A stretch of DNA of 64,000 nt, taken from contig CM052354.1 of NCBI GenBank assembly GCA_028551475.1, positions 744,001-808,000 of the forward strand, in the 5' to 3' direction. Positions 47,221 to 58,613 of the stretch are shown in pieces. The position numbers and the translations under genes are program-made. Every line of letters begins with the position of its first letter. The first letter of the stretch is position 1. Below the pieces are notes generated by a model. The model was not told where the DNA came from. It did not search any database and worked only from the letters and a program-made list of their open reading frames with translations. The stretch is from Casuarina equisetifolia. Taxonomy: Eukaryota > Streptophyta > Magnoliopsida > Fagales > Casuarinaceae.

Positions 47221-47608
47221 TGGCACAATCCAAAACAAATCTGCCCAGTTTCGGCCTTCTAAACTGCAGTGGGCGATCAGCACCCCGATCTGGCTTCCCT
47301 TTCTTCTTCTTCCTAGCTATCTCCACACACAAATCAATGAACACAACCACAACAAGCCTTCATACACTCACGCACCCAATCTGCATCATAAGTGGACACA
47401 GCACACCTGCATCTCAAGGGAAATAGCACTTATTTCATACACACTCTTCACCTCTCCCCCCCCCATTGCACGACGGCTTTCCCCAATAAAACTAGGTTTT
47501 ACTACATGTACCATTTTACCCTTCTCTAAACTAACAAAACACGGGCCTTTACTCTACTATAACCCATCAGGCCTAAAGAAATAAAATTACATAAATAGAC
47601 CTGCGACA
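47221..47608 (-). repeat. Gypsy element 2, 5' LTR
   Basis: 388 bp, TGGCACAATCC to CTGCGACA; carries an 8-9 C run near 47457 that differs in length from the other LTR. Confidence 0.9.
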
Positions 47609-48780
47609 ACCACTCCCCGCGTCCTCTCCTAATCCTAAAGACCAAGGATCCTCTTAAGGACCCAGTTACGTCGCTATAGCTGTTTGGCAGTTAGGCTTTT
47701 ACTATGTTATTATTTGTTTGCAGTTTTATAAATATTCCTCTTGGTTTTTGTGCTAAATCTTACTTCGAAATCGGATTGAAACCCATTTCCCAAGCTAAAG
47801 ATGTTTTTTGGGTCTTTTGTACTTAACAAATTTTAAGTACCAGTCATACATGGTAAAACCCATTTCAAAGAAACCCTTAATGTTTTTCCCAGTAAGCTCC
47901 TTTTAGTGACTTTTCCATGAATAACTAATTTGCTAATTTTGTTATTGTATTATCTGAAGTTTAATTGATGTCCAAATGAATGACTGAGAAAAAGAATAGC
48001 AATTAAATAATGACTCAAAAATATTTTGGGCCAACTTGTATATAACTATAAATTAGCTATCCCAAACTCATTTGACAAAACTAAGCCCAAGATCAATTGA
48101 AGCATCATTAAACAAATATTTTATGGGCACCTATAGATAGGTATTTTAGGCTCCACAAGATAGAAAATGAAAATTTAAGAACATTGGTAAAGCAACTATG
48201 CTCATACAATTTATTTTTATAATATTTTATTCTACTCAATTAATTACCATGATTCAGATCCTTTAGACGTTCATTGTTTTTAAAAAGGATATTAAAACAA
48301 AATTCATTGTATGTCAAGTTGAAGATAGAATCTTGTGGCATCTCAATTCTAAGGAGTTTAAGGATATTTAAGCGTAGATTTGATTTTAATTGAAGACCTA
48401 AACTCATGCTTTGATTCAATTTAACTAGCATTGAGTTTCCTTACAACCCTAATTTAAGGATTAATGTAACGCATTCACCTTGCTTGTGAAATGATATGTC
48501 ATCCTACATAAATAAAAAGAAAAATAGAAAGTCTATTGACACCTAATAGTATAGATGACTTGCTCAATGTATTTAGAATGTATTACAAAACGAAAGATAA
48601 TGGGAAGATACATGTGAGTGTGAGAGTGAGCGTAATGTGTCAAAGAATTTCATAGGCTAAAGGGTTGAGTCTACAATCCTAATTTGAACATAATCAAATG
48701 GATTTTCCATTCATCAAATGATTGTATAATCATTTCATATGGGCTATAAATATGTCACACAATTTTTCATCATTAATTTT
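47609..48780. other. AT-rich intergenic sequence
   Basis: No coding, RNA or repeat structure supported. Small open frames here are low-complexity. Confidence 0.4.
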
Positions 48781-49345
48781 ATTTTATTTTTAGTGGCAAG
48801 GTAAACTGTATTAATACATATTAAAGTACAAAAGTACAGGAGTATACCCCAATATTACAAAAGTCACCATATCTATAAAAAAATGGAAGTTGGAAGCCTC
48901 CAAATCTCACTCAAAATAATATTGTATTGAGAAAATTTTATATTTCTAAACAAAGAAGCTTTCCCTCGTACTATCTTCTTTATTTTCGCTAAGAGAATAA
49001 GGATATCTATTGTTTTCCCCTGAAAACGTCTTCTATTTCGTTTAGCCCATATACAATAAATACAAGCTAAGAAAGATATCTTGAGAAGTTTAGTAGCTAA
49101 ATCTCTTCCTTTTATTGCTTTGATCATCCATTGTAGTTCTTCATTCCATCCTCCAATGTCACGTCGAAATTTTTCATCATTAATTTTAGTATGCTTGATT
49201 TTTGCTTCTTTTGCTGATATAAATATGAGTATATATGGAGCTTTCCCTAAAATTTCAGACTTGAGGGGAGCAATTAGTATGTCAACTGTGAAAAGTCTTA
49301 TATGCATTAAAGCAAGCATCCCATCAATGAAATGTCAAATTTATT
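48781..49345 (-). pseudogene. LINE 3' end: zinc-binding RT tail remnant
   Basis: The minus-strand frame 49319-48873 has the pattern of the plant L1 C-terminal tail: GWNEELQWMIKAIKGRDL, then LLKISFLACIYCIWAKRNRR, then IVRGKASLFRN, ending EIWRLP. It is 5'-truncated, as LINE insertions usually are. It belongs to the same class as 20966-22040 but covers a different part, so the two are separate insertions or fragments. Confidence 0.75.
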
Positions 49346-49574
49346 AGTGCTCTAGTTCATAATGGTTTCCACCAATCTTGCCATGCCTATTCCATGTTCA
49401 CTAAAACTCATAGTAACTCTTTTGTAACATTGCTTATTTATATTGATAATATATTGATAACATAAAACAATTAAGTTGGAATTAGTGAAATCAAGCAATT
49501 CCTTAATTTCACATTTTTTATGAAAGATCTTAGTCAATCAAAGTTCTTTCACCAAACGGTATCTCTTTATGTCA

Positions 49575-50649
49575 ACGTAAGTATACACTAAAATTAGTCT
49601 TTGAGGATGGATTACCTGGTTCTAAGCCTTTTATCATTCCAATGAAGCAAAATAAAAAATTCACAAGTGTAGAATATGATGCAGGCTCAAAGGAAAAAAA
49701 TCAATGATCCTCCATTTGAAGACCCTTTAGCATATTAGTAATTAGTTGGCAAACTCATTTACTTGACTTTCATAAAACCTAACATCACTTTTCTAATTCA
49801 GCTTCTTAGTTAGGTCATGCACAATCCAAAACAATCCCATATGGAAGCCACCTTGAAGTTAATTAAATATTTGAAGGGTTTTCTAGGCCTTAGTCTCATG
49901 TTTTCATCTTTGTCAAAGTTTGAATTGCAATCTTTTTGTGATTTAGACTACAACACATATTCGATGACGAAGAAATCTATCATAGGTTTTTGTGTTATGT
50001 CGCGAAACACTTTGATATCTTGGTGCTAAAAAAAAGTAGACCATCATTTCATTATCTTTAGTCGAGGTAGAATATCGAGTTATGCAAATTATCACTAGTG
50101 AAATAGTGAGGATCATAGGACTTCTTACAAACTTCAATTTTCATATGCGACATCCTATTTTACTTTATTGTGATAACAAAGCTACAGAAAAGATAACAAC
50201 AAATCTAATTTTCTTGGGCGCATTAAATACATTGAGGTTGATTGTCATTACATGAAAGAGAAGTTCTAGTAGGACATCATTACGACACATCACATATCTA
50301 CCAAAGAGTAACTAGCAGAGCTATTGATGAAGGCACTAAATAGCAAGCAACATTAATATTTTATCTCCAAACTTGGAGTATTTGACTTATTTAAATTTCT
50401 AGCTTAAAGGGGAGTGTTAATGGGTATAAAGGCCACCAAACATATTGCCATTGTTGGCATTAGCTATTCAAAATATTCCCTGTACATTCTATATTTGCTT
50501 TTCCTATAATTGTTGTAAATATTATTATTCCTTGTTTAGAATAGGACTCAACCTACAAACATAGGCTTACTATTGTACAAATTCTTTATAGCTGAATCTA
50601 GATTCATTCCACAAACTCTCTTGCTTACCCATTATCTCATTTTATTACA
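49575..50649 (+). mobile_element. Copia 3' fragment with LTR inside pseudogene F
   Basis: Starts in the RT C-terminus (KYTLKLVFEDGLPGSKP). RNase H follows (FCDLDYNTYSMTKKSIIGFC, KYIEVDCHYMKEKF) with stops, then AAAGGGGAG and an LTR at 50415-50649 (235 bp, TGTTAATGGG to TTATTACA). Host sequence resumes with CAAATATTGTAAGGAC, which aligns with the intron/exon 2 edge of genes B, C and E. It therefore lies where gene F exon 2 should start. Confidence 0.8.
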
Positions 50650-52306
50650 CAAATATTGTAAGGACTCAATGACTAGTTTAAATCTACTCTACAATTCAAT
50701 AACCACTTGATCTCATACTGTACAAATGCCCAATTATAATCTGTAGATCCCGTAAATAGTCTAGCAATAGAATAACTCGCACCCAAAAGTTAGAAGAAAA
50801 AAAAAAAAAAGAAGGTAGATGGTACATATTAATAAAGAATACTTAACATTAAATTTCAATGTCAAACAAGATAAATTCTAAGCAAAAAAAAAAATTAACA
50901 AGAAGATATTTAGTAGCATCACCGTACTTTTAAGAACACAAAAATGTTAAGTTGTTGAAAAAGCATTAACGATTAGAAAAAAAATATATATGTGACGATT
51001 TTTTATGGCTTTTGAATTTCTGAGACACTTTTTTATTCTCAAGTTGCAATAATAATATATTTGAAAAGATTGATGGAAAGGTAAAGGATATGCATTAACT
51101 CAATTGGAACTAAGGTAGAGACACCAAAATCTCTCACCCCATTTGCATACCAATAAAAAAGGGTAAAGGAGATGAATTTCTAGCAAAATATATTACATTA
51201 CGAATCAAATCCAAATGAAGAAACATGGAAGCATACGCAAGAAAATTTGGGTGTCAACTCATGTAGCTTGTATACTCAATTTTGCATATTTTTATACTTA
51301 TGTTTAGAGCATTTGAAAAGGTTGTCCATTCAAGTTGCTTGTGATTCATAGAAAGACAACTTGAAGAGATTATTTGTACTTAAATTTGTTATGCATTAGT
51401 TGAGTTTAATCTTTTTAAGTATTAGAAGCTAATCTTTTGTACTAATGAATCCCTATGACCACGCATTACTATGAATTCAAATCTCTGTCATACCAATTGT
51501 GTTGCTGGTGTTGGAATGGATTTTTGCTTTTTGCAATTTCAGAGAAAGCATCACCTTTTACATCCTTCCAGTTTCGTAATTGTCGTCTCCACAAAGAGGC
51601 ATCTCTAGACGAAGCCCAGCTAAGCCATCTGTCAAGCAACTGAAAAGCCTCCCGTTGGTCGTGTTTCAAGCACATGGAGAGTAGTTTCGTTCTGAGATGT
51701 CACATCTAAAATTGCCATTGGATGGGCCATTAGAGTTTCAATCAAAAGGTCGAGATCTTCCATTTGAGTTGCATAAAGTAAGGGAGTAACACACGCAAGG
51801 TCTTTATCGAACTCAAGTAAACAGAGAACCATGGTGCGTAGATTTTTTTGCATTGCACAGGTCGGCATGGATTGTGGTTGTTGCAAAGCAAGGTTCAGGT
51901 CGGGCTGTGTTTGTTGCGGATCATGGTTTGGGTCGGGTAGTGTTTGTGGCAAGGCCTGGTTCGGTTCCGTTTGTATTTGTTGTAAAGCGGTGTTTGGGGC
52001 AGGTTGGTCATGTCCACTCTGCGTCTTTCTTGCAAAGCAAGGTGTAGTGGGGGAAACCATCTTCAATCAGCTTCTGAGATAACGACGACTCCAATGTCAG
52101 GATCTCGACGGCAAACGAGACATGTCCTTCTGCTGCAGCCTTGTGCAAAGGTGTCTCCAAAAATGGAGTACTGTCGATCTCATTCAAAACACCCCCATGG
52201 TTCCTTATCAATTTGTACAAGGCTTCAACATCTCCTGCTCAACTAGCACGCATACACTGTTCAGTGATATTTTCCTGAACACTGTGTTTGGGGAACACTT
52301 TCCCAT
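50650..52306 (-). pseudogene. Gene F: BDA1-like pseudogene lacking its PGG exon
   Basis: The likely old start is ATG 52306 (MGKCSPN). The frame breaks early: TGA after CMRAS, then shifts. Ankyrin pieces remain in different frames: STPFLETPLHKAAAEGH, LRTMVLCLLEFDKDLA, ENETTLHV-like. The P/Q-rich insert has four 11-residue units (LQQIQTEPNQA, LPQTLPDPNHD, PQQTQPDLNLA, LQQPQSMPTCA). The splice donor is unrecognisable (near 51535). A VVIEL-like intron relic lies at 50700-50720. Exon 2 is absent; a copia fragment occupies its place. Promoter-proximal sequence matches gene C, so F is the C copy of unit 2. Confidence 0.82.
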
Positions 52307-54763
52307 CTCTCAGCCAAGAAAATGGCTTTAAAGCTGTAAAACAAAATGTGAGACTGAGTACTAGTGCGCATATGTGAGAGCTGGCATCCTCTTTTTCTAG
52401 GGTTCTATGAAATATGGGCTCTATCAATTCAGCTGTAAAAATATGTACACGTCATCCTGTAAAAATATTTACACGTCATCAAGATCATTTATTTGAATAC
52501 AATACATGTGACCTTGAAAATTAAACCATTGTAAAAAATTTCCAGACCTTGAATAAACTCATTCCCATAGTTAAAAAAGAAAAAAAAAACACCTATATTG
52601 TTCCTTATAAGCCTTGAACACCACTCTTGCAATAAGGCCTTCAATATTTTGAATATTAGGTTTCAGCATTCACGGAATGCCATTATGACAAATGCCTAGG
52701 GTCGTAAGAAAAAACTGAGTACTCGCTCAAATCTTGAAGTAGACTGCTAAAATTTCTAAAAGAAATCCTATATTGCGGCACGATATATTGATGCATTACC
52801 TTAATCACATCTATATTGACAAAAATTCACAATCAGAACCTCTAGTTAGAAATCTAAAATAACATTCTATCCAATCCATTGGGTTTGATTAACTTAAAAA
52901 CTAATATTGAAGCAACATTCTTTGTTTAGTTTGGCTTGATTTAATAACTTTATTCTTTCTTTGAAAGATTGAAGCAACATACTTTCGTTCTGTTTTCTAC
53001 CGAAAACTGGAGCTATATTCTTTGTTTAAGGGTCATATTTGCTTTAACTTTTGTCTTCTTTAGAAAATTAAAACAGCAATCTTTCTGTTTTTCATGACTC
53101 CAACATATCTGAATCTCGTGGCTATAAGAATTGGCTTATAATCCTTCTTCTTTTCATGCTTCATGGCATTGGATAACTACAACAGACCATAGATTGCTTC
53201 TTATGAACTTGGATGGAAATCTCATTGTTATATCAATTTTCCCTTACAAATAGCAATATAGTGAATGAATACTACATCAAATAAGTCAAATAAGGAGAAA
53301 CAATATGATAAGAATTTATTTGGAAAACCCTGTCATGTTGGTAAAAAAAAATACAAAATAAATTAGAACATTAGTTTCACTATAAATAAATTGAATCTAT
53401 AGTTATATATTAAATACAACATCAAATGAGTAAACTTATATTTTCTTTAATCATAAAATAAAAAGAACAATTATTTTTTGATTTCAAGTTTACTAATGGC
53501 ATATGGAGAGCAATGCTAGCTATGAACAGACTATATCTAAGAATTGAATAGTAGAAAAAAGGAGTGAACTAGACAACTAGGGTTGTAAAAAGCAAAAACT
53601 TGTTGTAACTCCATTAAGCATATTCTTTAAAGCTACAATTTATCACAACTAAAATAAAAGGAATGAAAAGATTTCAACCAACAAATTTAAAGAGCACACT
53701 CACTGTTGCAAGAAACAAAGAATGCTGTGAGAAGAAAAATTTCCTTAATTGATGGTGAAAGGCTTATAAATTATAATAAATATTTACAATAGTTCTGAAA
53801 TATTTTAAGTATTATTTTTTAGCCTAGTTAATGGAAGGTTAATTAAATAATTTTGTACTACAAATCATGAAATATATATCAAGTATCTAACATTAGATTA
53901 AAAAAAAAATCTACGAGTACATATATGTTGTAATGAAGTAGATATAAAATTGGAATATAAATTTGGTATATGAGAAACAAAGGAGAGGTGTTGGCTTGTT
54001 TTTCAACCCACATGCGATGCTTCTCAGGTGTGCTGCTGTAAGAAGCTTGTCTAGGCCGCTTGGACCCAAGTGGGTGTCGGATCTTCTGTGGGATCCACAG
54101 GCATGATTGCCGTAAATGTGTAACATTCGCAAAATGTAGCTGTCCAGCGTCCTTTAGATTTTTGTTTCCAAAAAGAGAAGAAATTGGAGCTTCTCTTAGG
54201 TTTTTATTTTGAGACTTAGTTTTGGGATCAATTCGAAACCCATTCTACATGCCAAACATCTCTTTTTATTCTTTGGCACTCAAACCTCTTTTGAGTACTG
54301 AGAAAGAAAGCTTAGAACTTAATTCTAAGTGAGTACTTGAGGTTTTGTCCATAACAGGTTTCTTTGTCTTTTAGTTCTTTAAACAAGAAGTAATTTAATA
54401 ATTTATTGTTAAATAATCTATAAATTTCAAATGAGTTTCAAGTGAAATTTTTGATTTTTTTTCCTTTTTGATAAACGTAATTTGAACATTCCAACAAAAT
54501 AATTGCGTAAGGCAATGTTATTTATCATAATGCTTCTCAACACAATAGTATTTTTATTGTGTCTTATCATCTAATGTCGGTCATGGCATGGTTCACGAAG
54601 GGAAAAGGACAAAACAAAAAAGAAAAAGCAAGATCTCCAACAAAAAGAAGAAGATAGAGAAAAGGAAAAAGGAGGAGAAACGTAAAAGAAAAGGAAAATA
54701 ACAAAGAATCTAGAAGTACAAAATCTAAACCAAAATAAAAGTAAAAGAACAAAAGGGAAGAAG
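52307..54763. other. Intergenic region upstream of F
   Basis: 52340-52500 resembles the gene C promoter region, with a small internal duplication of TGTAAAAATAT-TACACGTCATC. 52670-52830 instead resembles sequence upstream of gene D (25490-25670). The remainder is AT-rich, with no gene, RNA or transposon signal. 54595-54760 is A/G-rich low complexity. Confidence 0.45.
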
Positions 54764-55072
54764 ATGAGACACAAAGTACTTATTCAAAAAAAAGAACTTA
54801 TTCGCATGCTTAGGATTCCAAATGAAGCTGATGATGGAGAAATCAAGCAGATCTTTAGAGGCGCAGGAGCAATTCGTGCAAGAGATATACCCAATATGCT
54901 GACTCCTGCCGCCCCCTTGGGGCCTGTGAATCGAAACCCAGAAGTACAGACGTCTGTTTTGTCACCCACCGAATTGTTGGACTACTTCAAGTTTAAAATT
55001 GGTCGAAAATTTCCTTCAGATACTAGGAATGCTGGGAATGCTAGGAAACGAAGTTTCTACCGCGGATACTAG
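54764..55072 (+). CDS. Unidentified open frame, 102 aa
   Basis: ATG 54764 opens a 102-aa frame with mixed, non-low-complexity composition (IPNEADDGEIKQIFRGAG, SPTELLDYFKFKIGRKFP). I do not recognise a family. It follows an A/G-rich tract and is out of place in this AT-rich stretch. The opposite strand just downstream (about 55160-55030) also reads plausibly (DEVANVVRATKCRQILKFFG), so part of the block may be an antisense relic. It may be a fragment of a decayed gene or element; no start context or neighbour supports a function. Confidence 0.25.
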   Translation: MRHKVLIQKKELIRMLRIPNEADDGEIKQIFRGAGAIRARDIPNMLTPAAPLGPVNRNPEVQTSVLSPTELLDYFKFKIGRKFPSDTRNAGNARKRSFYRGY

Positions 55073-56244
55073 ACGAAGGTCGTCGCCGAAGAATTTCAGT
55101 ATTTGCCGGCACTTAGTAGCTCGAACTACATTAGCAACCTCATCCTGCATTAGTCGAAGACCTACCAACATTCAACGTCGGGACAACGTTAAAAAACGGG
55201 AGAGAAATTGAATCGCTTAGAGCAATCCCACCGGAGCGTACTCCTTGTTTAATGGCAAAAAGTGAAAAAGCATAATGCGTGAGGTTCGAAACTAGCTATC
55301 ACACCAAAAAGGAATTATTTATACTTGTTTAAAACGATTTAAATCAAAGTTTAACCTAGTGAAAAGGATAAGAATTAGTGGAAATAAAAGAAGTCGTTGA
55401 CCACAAAAAAGGTTTTGTACATGTCTTGTCATTTTTTCTTGCCAATTAAAGAAAAGGAAAGAAATTTAAACTTATTTTATTTTTCTTTTTTTCTTTTGGA
55501 TGCTGTGGGCTCATATACAAATATAATTTTTGAAAGATATAACTAATAAATTTCACATTATAAAAAAATTTATTAAAATTCATATTTATATGATAATTAT
55601 TTTAGTTAATTTTTAATTTACTTTTAAATTAAATAATAAATTTTTTATTAGACTATCAAAACTAAAATATATCTTAGCATATATTATAACATTCCTCTTA
55701 CAACATAAGCCTCCAACGATCTAAAATTTTAACACGAATATGACAACAAGGTTCTTTACAAATACTAATAATTGTTCATTCTTTGTTCTTATTTTTGATA
55801 CACTTGATTAATCTCAACTATTTTATAATAGATTTTTTTTGGTTAAATTTTGGGATATTGTACTTACTTATTTTTGTTGATTCTCAAGGTATAAATAAAT
55901 TTAAAAATTTTGTTGGAATGATAAAAGGGATGAGAACAACATATACAATGGAATCCAAACGTAGAGAAATGAATGCAACACATGCAAGTGGGGTGTTAAA
56001 TCGAGCTGCCTATGTATGGTTTCATGTAGGAACACAATTAGAATTATACTTAAAATTCAATTATTGTTTTAAATGAAAATATTTTTATGAGTAATAAAAG
56101 TCAAAGAATTTTACTAATATTATTAGTTGTGAGTAATTATTGTATGGTTTCATGTCTATTAGGTCGATTCTTTGTCCCCAACACTACCCATTACTAATGT
56201 TATTTATTTTATTCATCTTTTTATTAAAAAAATGAGAAAAGAGA
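55073..56244. other. AT-rich intergenic sequence
   Basis: 55215-55290 is GC-richer (AGAGCAATCCCACCGGAGCG), resembling the ends of some plant DNA elements, but no partner end was found. The rest is AT-rich without support for a gene. Confidence 0.4.
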
Positions 56245-58415
56245 ACTTGCTTGAAATTGATTTATGGCTTCAGCACACTCAAAGGGAAAGGGTCAGACAA
56301 TTTAGGACGGATCTTTCGATGGTTTTCTTTCTCTCAAGGTCATCAACTTCAAATAAATCAACATGTTGTTGGGTCTGACACGATGTGCAAATGTTTTGAG
56401 AACATTATCGGTGAAATGACTGATAAGCAATAAAAAATACTACAGACCCCTGATATCATATTATTGAAAATTATTGGCACATGCGTTAGAAGACTTTGTG
56501 AGTGCGACACCGTCACTAGTGACTACATACTGCAATAAACACGTGGATATTAACAAAGAAGCGAAGCACTTCTCGTTGTCTTGCTCAACTTTATGTCTGC
56601 TTGATGAACGAATAAAGAAACTGCTTCCCTCCACCTCGTCACTGGACTTTGTGGCAGCAGCCCCTTAAATATATCTGCATGTACTTGGTCCTCTAAGTAA
56701 AGGTTCTTCGTAGAGTTTTCCCCCCAGCATCTAGCTAGCGTTTAAGAATTGTTGACATTTATATAGTTTTCCTTTTATAGGCTTGTGATATCAACACTTT
56801 CAAGCAAGGCAGCAAATAAAAGAGACGGGGGAAATACTTCCACACGCCCAAACGAAGAAGAATAACAAGAAAAAAAAAAAAAAAGAAGAAACACACGGTG
56901 CATAGTGGATATGTAGATGGTTTTCCTTTTTCTCGAAGTGATAATTGGATTTTTGGATTAAAAAAATAAAACACTTACAGTGACAACTTTATTTTTACCA
57001 TTAGCTGCACTTGGACTTTCATTAATTGTTTTATATATTCATGTGGATGCAGAGACTGGTCGATCGGAAATCATACAAAGAGCTAAGGAACAAAAAAGAA
57101 AAAAGAAAAACTAATTTCATAAATTAATCAAACGTAGAAAATTCAACTTTCCACGATTCCGCCTTGCCAAATGTTTTGAACTGAGAAGATGAAATCATTA
57201 CTCTTTGAAAATCGATTACCTTGAGATAAGACAAAGGGTCTGGATGATATGGTGTTTTACGTGAGAGGATGAAAAATAAAACGTGGCTTTGGGAACGTAA
57301 AAAACATTGGAAAGAGAATCAAGCAGATGACTCTCTTCCCGATTTTGAGTTGATTGAAAAGATTAGGGTTCTGTTTCGTCACCTCCGTTTCCAGGGAACC
57401 TGCTTACGTAACTCCGATTAGGCTGTAACTAAGGGAGGTAACTTTTCGTTATGCAATAACCTTCTTAGCTGTGATACATAACTTCTGCAGAAGTTCTCGG
57501 GGTGGGACTTTGCTCGACAGTGTCCGACAGAGGTTCAAGTGGTTACTGTAGTAAGATGGATGAGACGGTCTAACTTGAGTGGCTCTTTCTTCCGTCTTTT
57601 CAGGCTTTGGCATAAAATATTACCAATACTTTTGTCGTCTGCTCTTAATTTAATTAGCTATTGAGGTTCCGTACTGGCTGGGTATGCCAGAAGGGCAGCT
57701 AGAAACAAAATGTTGGAACTAAGGCTGACAAGGGCTTCTGAATTAGTATTCGTCGTCTTAGCTCACATTATTCAAGTTGCCACTTCCTTGTTTGCTTGAT
57801 GTTGCTCCGTACTTAAATGGATGAACTACAATTGCTCATCATTGGACTCTGTGACATCAAATCTCTTTACTAAATCAGCAAGTAGCTAAGGATGCAAAAG
57901 GTTGCTGAAAAGTGATGAACTTAAAAGACGGGCCTGTAGATGGTTCTCACTTTGTCAAAGTCACCATTGGCCCTTAAAATAATCCAGCCAGTGGCAGGTC
58001 ATTCCATTAGAATAAACCAGCAAATTGCTATGATGTATAAATATGTTAAATGGATTACATATGAAAATGTTGAATTTCCAACCGAGCTTCAGATTGCTTC
58101 CCCTCTCTAACTGGTCATTTGACTCTCTGACAGCAAGCCTCCAAATAAACCGGCAACTTTCAAGGTACATAAGAAGGATTGTCGAAAGAAGGTTAAATGA
58201 TGGTTTTTCTTTTCTTAAGTTGTCATCAATTGATTAGGTCTTTGAATAAACCAACTATTGACAAGTTCCTTTTAAAAAAATCAATAGGTTACTAGGCAGT
58301 AATAAGAAGGGTTTGATGGAGAAAATGTTGGAACTTGAAATATCATTTCCATTTTTTCCGGGCCGTCATTGATGACAGCAGTCCTTTAAATAAACCAGCA
58401 AGCGGCTACGCTTGT
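56245..58415 (+). repeat. Dispersed-repeat cluster, largest array
   Basis: At least seven copies of the repeat: half-units at 56297, 56903, 57917 and 58190, and cores at 56641, 56786, 57836, 57960, 58120, 58227 and 58365. The best core, at 58370-58405, reads TGACAGCAGTCCTTTAAATA then AACCAGCAAGCGGCTACG. Spacing is irregular, about 100-150 bp where dense. 57240-57620 in the middle is a different block, similar to 61370-61640. No genes. Confidence 0.6.
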
Positions 58416-58518
58416 TAGATGAGCGGCGGAAGTAAATGGAGTTAAATTGACTATGAACATTTTTTCTTTAAAAGCAAAGAGAAATCATGACGTACAAACA
58501 AACAAAAATTGTTCTCAA

Positions 58519-58524
58519 TTTATT
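58519..58524 (-). terminator. Poly(A) signal of the cyclin gene
   Basis: AATAAA on the minus strand about 90 bases after the TAA stop. About 50 bases further on, AAAGAAAAAA (58470-58460) could be a decayed poly(A) tail or chance. Confidence 0.4.
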
Positions 58525-58613
58525 ATCGAATACGATGATGATATAGATTGTCGGAAATGGCAATATGAAGACCACCCATATAATATAGTAGAGGATTCAG
58601 ATCAAGGGATGGG

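Larger units (their letters stand above)
41930..47608 (-). mobile_element. Gypsy chromovirus element 2, full length, decayed
   Basis: LTRs at 41930-42306 (377 bp) and 47221-47608 (388 bp), TGGCAC...GCGACA. The target duplication is ACCGC (41925-41929) and ACCAC (47609-47613). The primer site TGGTATCAAAGCC (47217-47205) follows the 5' LTR after ACT, and the purine tract AAGGGGGATGGAGT precedes the 3' LTR. Same family and orientation as element 1, inserted 460 bp from it. The LTRs differ at about 13 sites in the first 225 bp, mostly transitions. Confidence 0.93.
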
